A DNA stretch of 64,000 nt from Bacteroidota bacterium (GTDB lineage Bacteria > Bacteroidota > Bacteroidia > AKYH767-A > 2013-40CM-41-45), in NCBI GenBank assembly GCA_016721305.1, contig JADKIH010000002.1:310001-374000 (forward strand). Reading direction: 5' to 3'. Under the pieces are notes generated by a model. That model was not told the origin of the DNA and ran no database searches. It saw only the letters and a program-made list of their open reading frames with translations. The position numbers were made by a program, and so were the translations under genes. Position 1 is the stretch's first letter. Each line of letters opens with the position of its first letter. Below, in pieces: positions 30,313 to 39,298 of the stretch.

Positions 30313-32088
30313 ATGATTAAAAAATTACTTAGCCTTGGAGTACTTCTCCTTTCCTTTGATCTTGCATCCGCTCAGGATGTAGATCTTTCGAATAAACTGA
30401 TTCAGGAATACAATTCATATAGAAAAGAGCGGTCGGCCGAGTCAAGTTTGCGATCTCACCGACCAATAACTTCCTCTTGCTTAAATTCTCTCATCCTTGA
30501 TGCGAGAAAGAATTGGAATAACCTGACCGATGAAGCTAAAAACACTTTCCGAACCTACCTGTCTCGACCATCCTATAGCGGAACTGAAGTCATTGTTACA
30601 AGTGCTAACTTCGACTATCACTACACTCTTACCGGGGCTGACGCTATTCCATCTACGGATGCTGATGGTAGTGGATATCCGGACTACATAGAAAATATGG
30701 CTGCTATTTTTGAAAATTGCTGGACGCAGTACACAAATAGGAATTTTGCCATGCCTCCGTTCGATGGTGCAGAAGGCGGCAGTCAATATTATGATATATA
30801 TGTTGGCGATCTTGGCACGGGTTTATACGGCTTTGTTTCACCCGAAAATAATATCGGCAACAATCCACAGTCAGGAACTACTGAAGTTTCTGCGTACACA
30901 AGTTGGATGGGAATGAATAAAGATTACTCTTGGGCTCCGGGCATCACTGAAACACAAGCCATCCAAGTTACGGCTGCACACGAATTCTTCCATGCCGTTC
31001 AGTTTGGAACAACATCTGAAACGACAAACTTCCTGGCCGAAGCAACAGCAGCCTGGTCGGAAGACGAAATTTATCCGGGCATCGACGACAACTTCCAATA
31101 CATTGTCGATGTATTCAATCGCCCCGACATTGCACTTAACTGGAATCGTAACGACGGCAATTCAGGAAGTCCTTACTCTTCGCATTGGTACGGACCGTGG
31201 ATTTTCTTCCGTTACATGACTGAGCATACCAGCACCGACATCATACGCGCCATTTACGGTCGCACGATCTCTCAGCCCAACGATCTGGAGGCTATCAATC
31301 TGGAACTTACTTCCAACTGGAATAGTTCACTCAGAGATATGTTTGAAAAGGCTTACATCTCCTTTGATGTACTAAGCAGCACATCAAGCTATGCACCTTA
31401 TACTTTCAGTCGTGCTTCGAATTACGTTTCTTATCTCTCCTCTTCATGCAGCGGAGTCTGTTACGAAGACGGCTACTCTTATGCCGGAACACAACTTGTG
31501 CATCATAGCAATACGGATGGCAATCATCGACTAATGCGAATGAGTGCCGATTACCTGGATATTGCTTCCAATCAAAATTTCAGTGTACGATTGACGAAGA
31601 ATAATCAGAACGCTCAACTCGACATCATTCTCCTGAAATACGATTTTGCAGCGAGTACAGTGGTGGCAAGTCATTCTACCCTGCTTGGCAATGACCCTAT
31701 CATTCGTATAACCGACAATGCCAATTACGACGCTTATACATTGCTTGTGGAACGAATAGACCGCACGGTGACAGATACACTTTCTGAGCAGTACACAATC
31801 ACGCTCGACAATGCAACGGTTGACGTTGAAGAAATTCCTCAATCCGATATCTCCGTTTACCCGAATCCGGCTTCGGATAATTTTATGATTGAAAATCGCA
31901 GTAAAGCCATTCTGAGCCATATGGAGTTAAAAGATATTACAGGAAAATTGATTCAATCGTACCGTTTTGAGTCCGCTTCAGGTACACAGCGAATTTCGGC
32001 ATCAGATTTGCAAAGCGGGTACTACATCGCCACACTTTACTTCGTCAATGGCGCAATCAGTACTCAAAAAATAATCATTCAAAAATAG
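30313..32088 (+). CDS. MXAN_6640-type secreted zinc metalloprotease with T9SS sorting domain
   Basis: This 591-residue protein has a signal peptide (MIKKLLSLGVLLLSFDLASAQ). The middle carries the features of MXAN_6640-family putative metalloproteases: an aspartate-rich motif TDADGSGYPDYIENMAAIFE (about residues 115-135), YDIYVGDLGTGLYGFV, the zinc motif AAHEFFHAVQFG (HExxH, about residues 220-230), and a Glu-containing downstream element FLAEATAAWSEDEIYP that would give the third ligand. The C-terminus is a type A sorting domain (DISVYPNPASDNFMIEN ... STQKIIIQK). It should be a secreted endopeptidase; the substrate is unknown. The frame is intact. The lipoprotein gene follows after 8 bp, so the two may be co-transcribed. 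Confidence 0.88.
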   Translation: MIKKLLSLGVLLLSFDLASAQDVDLSNKLIQEYNSYRKERSAESSLRSHRPITSSCLNSLILDARKNWNNLTDEAKNTFRTYLSRPSYSGTEVIVTSANFDYHYTLTGADAIPSTDADGSGYPDYIENMAAIFENCWTQYTNRNFAMPPFDGAEGGSQYYDIYVGDLGTGLYGFVSPENNIGNNPQSGTTEVSAYTSWMGMNKDYSWAPGITETQAIQVTAAHEFFHAVQFGTTSETTNFLAEATAAWSEDEIYPGIDDNFQYIVDVFNRPDIALNWNRNDGNSGSPYSSHWYGPWIFFRYMTEHTSTDIIRAIYGRTISQPNDLEAINLELTSNWNSSLRDMFEKAYISFDVLSSTSSYAPYTFSRASNYVSYLSSSCSGVCYEDGYSYAGTQLVHHSNTDGNHRLMRMSADYLDIASNQNFSVRLTKNNQNAQLDIILLKYDFAASTVVASHSTLLGNDPIIRITDNANYDAYTLLVERIDRTVTDTLSEQYTITLDNATVDVEEIPQSDISVYPNPASDNFMIENRSKAILSHMELKDITGKLIQSYRFESASGTQRISASDLQSGYYIATLYFVNGAISTQKIIIQK

Positions 32089-32096
32089 TCAAACAC

Positions 32097-32542
32097 ATGT
32101 TTAACCGACTAATCATCATCTGCCTCATCGCTTTCGCATCATGTGCGACAACAAAAGTAGCTGTGAGCGAATCGTCCGTTCTTACTTTCGAAAAACACCT
32201 TGCTTCGGTCGTTGTCCGACATACAAAATGACAATTCAGGGCAATGGCAAATGTATCCTTGTAGGTGAGAAAAACACCGCTCACATCGGACACTTCGAAA
32301 AACAGTTAACGAAAGAAGAAGTCACTTCGATTTTCACCGATCTGAAAAATGCCGGCTACGATACGCTCCAGGAAAAATACCTCGAGCGTGCTACCGACCT
32401 TCCGATGACAATTTATTCGCTCACGGAAAACGGAAAAACAAAATCCGTAACTTCTCAACAAGGCCAGCCGGAAAGTCTAATAGAATTAGACAAACGCCTT
32501 TCAGCTATCGCTGAAGCCGAAGATTGGAAACAAAGCGAATAA
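32097..32542 (+). CDS. DUF6438 lipoprotein (one frameshift)
   Basis: The start is the ATG at 32097 (MFNRLIIICLIAFASC), a lipoprotein signal with Cys as the lipidation site. One missing A near 32195 breaks the frame; restored, the sequence reads LTFEKTPCFGRCPTYKMTIQ, the hallmark CFGRCPxYK of DUF6438. A small alpha/beta region follows (GHFEKQLTKEEVTSIFTDLKNAGYD) and a helical end (LDKRLSAIAEAEDWKQ). The mature protein is about 130 residues, anchored in the envelope. The function of the family is unknown. A strong terminator follows. Confidence 0.8.
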
Positions 32543-32550
32543 TGAATTTA

Positions 32551-32579
32551 AAGCCGGAGTAAACGCTCCGGCTTTTTTA
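32551..32579 (+). terminator. Rho-independent terminator
   Basis: The stem AGCCGGAG-TAAACG-CTCCGGCT is followed by six T, 10 bp after the DUF6438 stop. Confidence 0.9.
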
Positions 32580-32864
32580 TGCCTATAAATCTCCATTAAA
32601 GACCCTTTTTATTTGACAACCCCATCTGCCAAGAAGGCCAAATGTGTGAATCATGCAAACATTCCGCGGAGTTCTGTAAGTCCTGGACCGAATAATGTCC
32701 CGACTTTTACCGATTCACACTTTAAACATTTAAACTGAAGTGCAGATCCGATAACTTCTTGTTTGCCACAAGCAGCAAACGATTTTCACTCACCGCAATT
32801 TTATGTTTTGCAACGAAACAGATTCACAACTTTTGTTTTGTCATAGAAACGACTTTAACAACTC

Positions 32865-35234
32865 ATGGCCATAGCAACATTACCCGGAAAGAAACGAACA
32901 TTGTTTAAGAAATTAGCCATTGTTGCACTAATTCTAATGATTGCCGGCTTCGCATTAATTTTCTTCTTCATATCACCTCTTTCAAAATATCTGATAGAAA
33001 AATATGATGTAAAATACACAGGAAGGGAAATTACGATCAGGCACGCATATGTCAACCCTTTCACCGGGTATATACACCTGTCAGACTTTAAGGTGAAAGA
33101 AGAAAAAAGTGACAGCCTGTTTTTTAGTGCCGACGGCATTAGTGCAAACTTCGCTTTGCTGAAGCTATTTTACAAAACATATGAAATCAGCGATCTTACA
33201 CTTGATAATTTCAAAGGAAAGATCATCCAAAACAAAAGCGCACTCAATTTCGACGATCTCATCAAATTATTTAATCCACCGAATAATGGAGATACCACGA
33301 GAACTCATTTCAATATCATGCACCTTCGAATCAACAATGGCGAATTGATTTATTCGGAGGCAAGCATTCCGATTTATTACACCTTAAAAAACATTCAAAT
33401 TAACAGTTCTGGCCTTCAATGGTACAGCGATACAATTGCCGGACGATTTTCATTTGAATCAGGAGAAGGAAACGGGACTGCAAATAGCTCATTCAACATT
33501 AATATGAAGTCGCTTGCTTATCGATTTGGAATTGAAATCAAAGATTTTGACCTGAACTTAATAGCTCAATACCTGAAGGCACTTACGAATTACGGACAGT
33601 TTTCTGCAAGTCTTCAGGCTAACTTAAATGTAAAAGGGAATTTTAAAGAAGAAGATGATGTTACGTTCAAAGGCAATTTATCGATCAATGATTTCAAATT
33701 CGGCAAAACTAAGAACGACGATTATGCTTCCTTCGAAAAACTTACCCTTGCGATAAACGAATTAAGTCCTAAGAATCACAAACACCTGTTTGATTCGATA
33801 ACTCTTATTCGCCCATTTTTAAAATACGAACGCTACGATTCACTCAATAATGTAGAAACAATGTTTGGACGCAATGGGTCTAACTTAAGCGCTTCGGCAG
33901 CAGATCAAGCGAAATTTAATTTAGTTATTGAAATCGCTAATTACGTAAAAGTGCTGTCGAAAAACTTTTTCCAGAGTAATTACCAAATCAATCGACTGGC
34001 GATTGTCGATGGAGATGTAAAATTCAACGATTATTCGCTCAGTGAAAAATTCAGCGTCGATTTAAAGCCGTTAAATGTGCAGGGCGATTCAATCAACAAA
34101 ATACATCGGAGGGTAAATCTGAGTTTCAAAAGCGGAATTCAGCCGTACGGATCAGCAAGTGTGCGACTCAGCATCAACCCAAAAGACAGCGGCGACTTTG
34201 ACATGAATTACTCGATGGTGAAAATCCCGGAGGCGCTTTTTAATCCATATACGATAACCTACACTTCATTTCCCCTGGACCGCGGAACGCTGGAAGTTGA
34301 AGGGAATTGGGTTGTCAGAGAGGGCATCATCAAGAGCAATAACCATCTAACTATTATTGATCCGCGAGTAACAAAAAGGCTAAAAAACAAGGACACGGAC
34401 TGGCTTCCTCTGCCTTTGATTATGTCGTTTGTGAGAGAGCGTGGAAATGTGATAAATTACGAAATCCCGATAACCGGAAATTTGCGTAACCCTAAATTTC
34501 ATCTTAGTGACGTGATCACAGATTTGCTCAGCAATATTTTCATGAAACCTGCAACAACTCCTTATCGGATGCAGGTAAAAACGCTAGAGCGTGAAATCGA
34601 AAAAGCCCTTACGATCAAATGGGAAATGCACGTCAATATATTAAGTAAAACTCAGGCAACATTCTTATCGAAACTTAGTGATTTCTTAGACGACAATCCT
34701 ACTGCTGTTATCGTAATCCGTCCACAATCCTATCTTGTTAAAGAAAAGGAATACATATTACTTTTTGATGCCAAGCGAAAGTATCTGACTTCAACGGGAG
34801 CTATTCAATCAGGTGATCTTTCGGTAGCCGATTCAACGATGATCAATAAAATGTCGGCGAAAGATTCTCTATTTGTGAATTACCTCGGCAAACAAAGTTC
34901 AGACAAATTGATTTTCACCATACAGGATAAATGCCGAACACTTATTCCGCAATCCCAAATTGACGCCAACTACGAACGACTACTTGGATTGAGGAAAACA
35001 TATTTCTGCGACTTTTTTTCGCCTCACGCCTTGAAAAACCAAATTGTCTTTAAAGCAGGAAACACTACAATTCCGTACAACGGATTTTCATTTTACAAAA
35101 TAGAATATGTAAACGAATTACCGGAATCGTTGACGAAAGCGTATGAAAAACTCAACCAATTGAATGATGAAGCGCCGCGGAAAGAATTTGAAGACAAACG
35201 CAAATCACAGAAAAGTATCACAACAGGACTTTGA
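32865..35234 (+). CDS. AsmA-like/DUF748 inner-membrane-anchored envelope protein
   Basis: This 789-residue protein has a short basic cytoplasmic start (MAIATLPGKKRTLFKK), one transmembrane helix (LAIVALILMIAGFALIFFFI, about residues 17-36) and a long periplasmic part. The first periplasmic segment (YTGREITIRHAYVNPFTGYI) and repeated beta-rich blocks (LTLDNFKGKIIQNKS, LRINNGELIYSEASIPI, VDGDVKFNDYSL) match DUF748/AsmA-type proteins, related to the bridge-like lipid transporters (TamB/YhdP class). A C-terminal Lys/Glu-rich tail closes it. A role in outer-membrane lipid homeostasis is inferred from the family. The lipid-transport genes at 36.5-39.3 kb fit the same theme, although about 170 bp and an AI-2E gene lie between. 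Confidence 0.8.
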   Translation: MAIATLPGKKRTLFKKLAIVALILMIAGFALIFFFISPLSKYLIEKYDVKYTGREITIRHAYVNPFTGYIHLSDFKVKEEKSDSLFFSADGISANFALLKLFYKTYEISDLTLDNFKGKIIQNKSALNFDDLIKLFNPPNNGDTTRTHFNIMHLRINNGELIYSEASIPIYYTLKNIQINSSGLQWYSDTIAGRFSFESGEGNGTANSSFNINMKSLAYRFGIEIKDFDLNLIAQYLKALTNYGQFSASLQANLNVKGNFKEEDDVTFKGNLSINDFKFGKTKNDDYASFEKLTLAINELSPKNHKHLFDSITLIRPFLKYERYDSLNNVETMFGRNGSNLSASAADQAKFNLVIEIANYVKVLSKNFFQSNYQINRLAIVDGDVKFNDYSLSEKFSVDLKPLNVQGDSINKIHRRVNLSFKSGIQPYGSASVRLSINPKDSGDFDMNYSMVKIPEALFNPYTITYTSFPLDRGTLEVEGNWVVREGIIKSNNHLTIIDPRVTKRLKNKDTDWLPLPLIMSFVRERGNVINYEIPITGNLRNPKFHLSDVITDLLSNIFMKPATTPYRMQVKTLEREIEKALTIKWEMHVNILSKTQATFLSKLSDFLDDNPTAVIVIRPQSYLVKEKEYILLFDAKRKYLTSTGAIQSGDLSVADSTMINKMSAKDSLFVNYLGKQSSDKLIFTIQDKCRTLIPQSQIDANYERLLGLRKTYFCDFFSPHALKNQIVFKAGNTTIPYNGFSFYKIEYVNELPESLTKAYEKLNQLNDEAPRKEFEDKRKSQKSITTGL

Positions 35235-35407
35235 ACGACGAAGAATAGACCTATTCTGTATGAATATCGACGCAAAGACCGAAACAAAAGTGTGAATTAT
35301 GCAAAGTTCTCTCAGAGTTATGTAACATGAAAAACATCTAGTCCGGCTACCTTCGTTGGCAACAGAAGAGCTTAGTACCAATTAGCTCAATCTTATCACT
35401 CAACCCT

Positions 35408-36513
35408 ATGCCTTCGAATGTACAATTGCCTTTCTATGCGAAATTCGCCTTCATTGCAATTGGGCTCTTCCTTTTCATCTTCACCTTATTTGTGTGTCAA
35501 CAAATCATCCTGCCATTAGTATATGCTTTCATTCTGGCAATTCTCCTGAATCCATTTGTCAATTATTTACTCCGGCATAAATTCAATCGCATTTTGGCGA
35601 TCTCTATAGCTGTTGTTTCAGCCCTGCTCACGCTTATTGGACTATTGTATTTCATATCTGTACAAATAAGTCTGTTCGGAGAAACATACCCGATTCTCAA
35701 AGTACGATTTGAAGGTGGAAGCAGGCAGCTTATTGGATGGATTTCGGAAAGTTTCAATATTCGTGTATTCAAAATTGATGCATGGATCAAAGCAACGCAA
35801 GATGACGCTATCAACCACTTGGGCGGAAGCATTGGACAAACTTTGTCTACTCTAAACAGTGTGCTGATAATAGTCTTTCTGCTTCCTGTATACTTGTTTA
35901 TGATTATCTATTACAAAGGCCTTCTCCTGGAATTTATTCGAAAATTATTCAAATCAAATGATCATGACACTGTTTTTGAAGTTTTGAATAATTCCAAAAG
36001 AATCATTCAAAGTTATCTTACCGGTTTAATGCTCGAAGCTGTCATTATAGCAGTGCTAAATTCTACAGCATTATTGCTTTTAGGAATCGATTACGCAATC
36101 ATTTTAGGAATTACAGGAGCTTGCTAAATGTAATCCCATATATAGGTGGCGTTATCGCCATTGCTTTGCCAATGATAATCGCCTTCGTCACAAAAGATTC
36201 GCCTTCATCTGCGATACTGGTTTTTGTCGTATATTTAATTATTCAATTTATCGACAATCATTTTATTATTCCACGAATTGTCGCTTCGAGAGTCAAGATA
36301 AATGCTCTCATTTCTGTTATTGCCGTTATTGCCGGTGGCGCACTTTGGGGAGTTCCCGGAATGTTTTTATCGATTCCACTCACTGCCATCGTTAAAGTAA
36401 TTTTTGATCACATCGAGCCTTTGAAACCCTGGGGATTTCTTCTGGGAAATATTACTCCTACTTCCAAATTGAGTCTTGGTGAAATTATTCGAAAGCCATT
36501 AAAGCGAACATAA
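35408..36513 (+). CDS. AI-2E family (PerM/YdiK-like) membrane transporter (one frameshift)
   Basis: This polytopic membrane protein of the AI-2E exporter superfamily (about 368 residues) has N-terminal helices FAFIAIGLFLFIFTLFV and ILPLVYAFILAILLNPFVNYLL, a soluble middle (SRQLIGWISESFNI ... RKLFKSNDHDTVFEVLNNSK), then further helices. The frame breaks near 36120: one added T gives ILGITGALLNVIPYIGG, the conserved family motif, followed by AIALPMIIAF and FIDNHFIIPRIVASR. Family members export signals or act as Na+/H+ exchangers; the substrate here is unknown. It precedes mlaE by 45 bp on the same strand and may share its transcript. Confidence 0.87.
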
Positions 36514-36558
36514 CGTACGATTAAAAACATTTCATTTTCAAAATTGATTCACCTTTCC

Positions 36559-37401
36559 ATGAAAACGAATAATCCTATAGCAAAAGTTCAAGGAATGGCC
36601 GTAAAGCAGTCTGTTAAGCTACACGACAAAACGATTGAAAAGACAGCTCTTTTTAGCCAGTTCTTGATTTCGATTTCGGATGTAGCATTATTCATTGCTC
36701 AAATCTTCAGAGAAACATTCTCACGCCGATTTGAACTTCGTGAATTCATGAATCAGTGCTTTCAGATCGGATATAAATCGCTGCCGCTTGTTTCGGTGAC
36801 GGGTACAATTATGGGACTGGTGCTCACGATTCAATCACGACCGGTGCTTGTCGACTTCGGTGCCGTTACCATGCTTCCCGGCATGGTAGCCGTTTCGCTA
36901 ATACGCGAAATGGGGCCTGTTATCACTGCTCTCATTTGCGCAGGAAAAATCGGATCCGGTATGGGCGCCGAACTCGGCTCGATGAAAGTTACGGAGCAAA
37001 TTGATGCGATGGAAGTTTCATCAACGAATCCGATGCGCTTCTTAATTGTCACACGTGTATTGGCTGCAACTCTGATGGTTCCTCTGCTAATTCTCTATGC
37101 TGATGCCTTGGGAATTCTTGGCAGTTGGGCAGGAGCAAATATAAAAGGCGACGTAAGCTTCGTATTGTTCTTCTCTCAGGCGTTTAGTCATGTCGACTTC
37201 ATGGACTTTCTTCCGGCTGTAATCAAATCATTCTTCTTCGGTGCGGTTATCGGTCTGGTGGGTTGCTACAAAGGCTACAATGCCGGACGTGGTACTGAAA
37301 GTGTCGGAAGGGCGGCAAACTCTGCTGTCGTCCTGTCTTCTCTACTTGTCATTATCGTCGATATGGTTGCCGTTCAAATTACTGATATGCTTTCAAAATG
37401 A
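36559..37401 (+). CDS. mlaE: MlaE-family ABC transporter permease (lipid transport)
   Basis: This is the inner-membrane permease of an MCE-type phospholipid transporter, about 280 residues. The conserved domain shows FMNQCFQIGYKSLPLVSVTG, the membrane segment GLVLTIQSRPVLVDFGA, the signature REMGPVITALICAGKIGSGMGAELGSM and TEQIDAMEVSSTNPMRFLI, all typical of MlaE/YrbE. The start is the ATG at 36559; the TTG 15 bp upstream is less likely. It overlaps mlaF by four bases (ATGA), so permease and ATPase are co-translated. It works with MlaF (ATPase) and MlaD (MCE ring); the direction of lipid movement cannot be told. Confidence 0.92.
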   Translation: MKTNNPIAKVQGMAVKQSVKLHDKTIEKTALFSQFLISISDVALFIAQIFRETFSRRFELREFMNQCFQIGYKSLPLVSVTGTIMGLVLTIQSRPVLVDFGAVTMLPGMVAVSLIREMGPVITALICAGKIGSGMGAELGSMKVTEQIDAMEVSSTNPMRFLIVTRVLAATLMVPLLILYADALGILGSWAGANIKGDVSFVLFFSQAFSHVDFMDFLPAVIKSFFFGAVIGLVGCYKGYNAGRGTESVGRAANSAVVLSSLLVIIVDMVAVQITDMLSK

Positions 37402-38192
37402 TAGAAACACAAAATCAAATATCCAAAGATAAAACGTCGGAGAATAAATCGGGCGAGATTGCCATTGAGATCACTGGACTGAGTAAATCGTTCGGCTCTC
37501 AAGTTGTGCTGAAGGATATAACAGTGAATCTCTACAAAGGCGAGAATCTAATTGTTCTAGGTAAATCAGGCAGCGGCAAGTCGGTACTTATCAAATGTAT
37601 CGTCGGTCTACTGGCTGCCGATAACGGTACGATAACCGTTATGGGTAAAAATGTCCTCAAATCAGGTCGCGACGAATTGGCGAAACTCCGAGAGAAAATC
37701 GGCTTCCTTTTTCAAAGCGGCGCTCTCTACGATTCGATGACGGTAAGGGAAAATTTGGAATTCCCTCTGAAAAGAATCAAAAGAGAATTAGATGAAAAAC
37801 AAAGAGAAGATAAAATTCACGAAGTACTTGAAAACGTCGGCCTCGCCGATGCCATCGACAAAATGCCATCGCAGCTCAGCGGCGGAATGCGGAAAAGAAT
37901 TTCACTCGCCAGAACGCTTGTCGTAGATCCTGACATTATACTTTACGACGAACCAACAACGGGTCTCGATCCGGTCACTTCCGACGAAATCAGCGAGCTT
38001 ATCAATGATATTCAGATCAAATACAAAACCTCATCCATGATTATCACTCACGATATCGAATGCGCTCGCGCCACTGCCGACCGACTGATCATGCTAAAAG
38101 ATGGCGAAGTTTATCTCACCGGCAATCTGGAAGAAATGGAAAAGTCAGAGGATGAAATGGTGAAAGCGTTCTTTAAGAGTGGTAAGTTGTAA
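37398..38192 (+). CDS. mlaF: MlaF-family ABC transporter ATPase
   Basis: This 264-residue ATPase powers the MlaE permease. Motifs are Walker A GKSGSGKSVLIKCIVG (about residues 54-69), Q-loop FLFQSGALYDSMT, ABC signature QLSGGMRKRISLARTL, Walker B IILYDEPTTGLDP and the H-loop MIITHDIECARAT. QSGALYDSMTVRENL and LSGGMRKR are characteristic of MlaF/YrbF rather than other ABC ATPases. The last codons (GGT AAG TTG TAA) are themselves the first units of a TAAGTAG repeat array, so the C-terminus may have been changed by the repeat. mlaD follows about 295 bp downstream, separated by that inverted repeat pair. Confidence 0.93.
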   Translation: MIETQNQISKDKTSENKSGEIAIEITGLSKSFGSQVVLKDITVNLYKGENLIVLGKSGSGKSVLIKCIVGLLAADNGTITVMGKNVLKSGRDELAKLREKIGFLFQSGALYDSMTVRENLEFPLKRIKRELDEKQREDKIHEVLENVGLADAIDKMPSQLSGGMRKRISLARTLVVDPDIILYDEPTTGLDPVTSDEISELINDIQIKYKTSSMIITHDIECARATADRLIMLKDGEVYLTGNLEEMEKSEDEMVKAFFKSGKL

Positions 38193-38223
38193 GTAGTAAG
38201 TAGTAAGTAGTAAGTAGTAAGTT
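38182..38223 (+). repeat. TAAGTAG heptamer array, left arm
   Basis: Five to six units of TAAGTAG/TAAGTTG begin within the last codons of mlaF. They pair with the inverted array at 38417-38472, giving two ~42-56-nt arms around a ~190-nt AT-rich centre. Confidence 0.9.
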
Positions 38224-38416
38224 GACTTATTGGTAGGCGATTGTTGGGGATAACAAATTTATCAAATAGGTCGTTGCGAAAATACTTTCACATACTAGAA
38301 AAACTTATAAATAAATTTGAATTTTATCAAAAGTAAACCTCGGCATACAAATATCTTCTACAAAATAATTAAACGCCTACCCGCCAATTTCTAATTACTA
38401 ATTTCTAATTACGCCT

Positions 38417-38472
38417 TGCAACTTACTACTTACTACTTACTACTTACAACTTACTACTTACAACTTACTAAT
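38417..38472 (-). repeat. TAAGTAG heptamer array, right (inverted) arm
   Basis: About eight units of CTACTTA/CAACTTA, the reverse complement of the array at 38182-38223, end 14 bp before the mlaD ATG. Just upstream lies a shorter repeat of TTTCTAATTAC (38388-38412). A transcript crossing from mlaF to mlaD would contain a long hairpin. Confidence 0.9.
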
Positions 38473-38486
38473 CGCCAACAAAAACA

Positions 38487-39254
38487 ATGGACAATCACAC
38501 CAACAAATTCAAAATCCGACTCGGCCTCTTCGTTGCCGGGGGATTGGCTTTATTTGTACTGGCCATTTTCATCATCGGGAAACAGAAGAATATGTTTAAT
38601 CCGGTATTTCGACTCACTTCGACATTTTACAATGTAAGTGGATTGCAAGTTGGGAATAACGTTCGTTTCACGGGAATCAATGTTGGGACAGTAGACAATA
38701 TTACGATCATCAACGATTCTACTGTTCGTGTCGATATGCTTATCAGGAAAGAAATCCAACCGTTTATTAAATCCGATTGCCAGGTTGCGATTGGCTCGGA
38801 AGGATTGATTGGCGATCGATTGCTCACGATTTCTCAGGGAAGTGCCATGGGCGGTATGGCTCGCGAAGGACAGGAACTTGTTTCAGAAGAACCGGTCGAA
38901 ACCGATGCGATTATGGCAAGCGTGCAGGTTACTGCAGGAAATGCGGAAATAATTTCACAGCAATTAGCCGAAATCATGGTCAAAATCAATAGTGGAAACG
39001 GAACACTCGGACGGTTGATTCAGGATTCAACAATTGCTGAAAACTTCAATCAAACCATTAATAATCTGAAGAAAAGCTCGAAAGGCCTTGATGAAAATAT
39101 GGAAGCTGCTAAACACAATTTCCTGCTGAAAGGCTATTTTAACAAGAAAGAAAAAGCTGCTGCTAAGAAAAAAGAGGCTGAAGAAAAAGCTAAAGAAGAA
39201 AAAGCAAACGAGCTCAAAGAGAAAGCTGAAAAAGCTAAGGAAGAGAAGAAATAA
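38487..39254 (+). CDS. mlaD: MlaD-family MCE-domain protein with charged coiled tail
   Basis: This is the periplasmic substrate-binding subunit of the Mla-type lipid transporter, 255 residues. One N-terminal transmembrane helix (IRLGLFVAGGLALFVLAIFI, about residues 10-29) is followed by a single MCE domain (about residues 38-115: VSGLQVGNNVRFTGINVGTV ... SEGLIGDRLLTISQG). A helical region (about 150-205) and an extreme Lys/Glu/Ala-rich tail (KKKEAEEKAKEEKANELKEK) likely form a coiled coil; MCE proteins form hexameric rings, so the tails may bundle. It lies downstream of mlaE-mlaF and is followed 45 bp later by an outer-membrane barrel gene. Confidence 0.92.
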   Translation: MDNHTNKFKIRLGLFVAGGLALFVLAIFIIGKQKNMFNPVFRLTSTFYNVSGLQVGNNVRFTGINVGTVDNITIINDSTVRVDMLIRKEIQPFIKSDCQVAIGSEGLIGDRLLTISQGSAMGGMAREGQELVSEEPVETDAIMASVQVTAGNAEIISQQLAEIMVKINSGNGTLGRLIQDSTIAENFNQTINNLKKSSKGLDENMEAAKHNFLLKGYFNKKEKAAAKKKEAEEKAKEEKANELKEKAEKAKEEKK

Positions 39255-39298
39255 CCCCTGCCTTGAGAACGGCCGGTACATATTCCCGTAAAAGCAGG

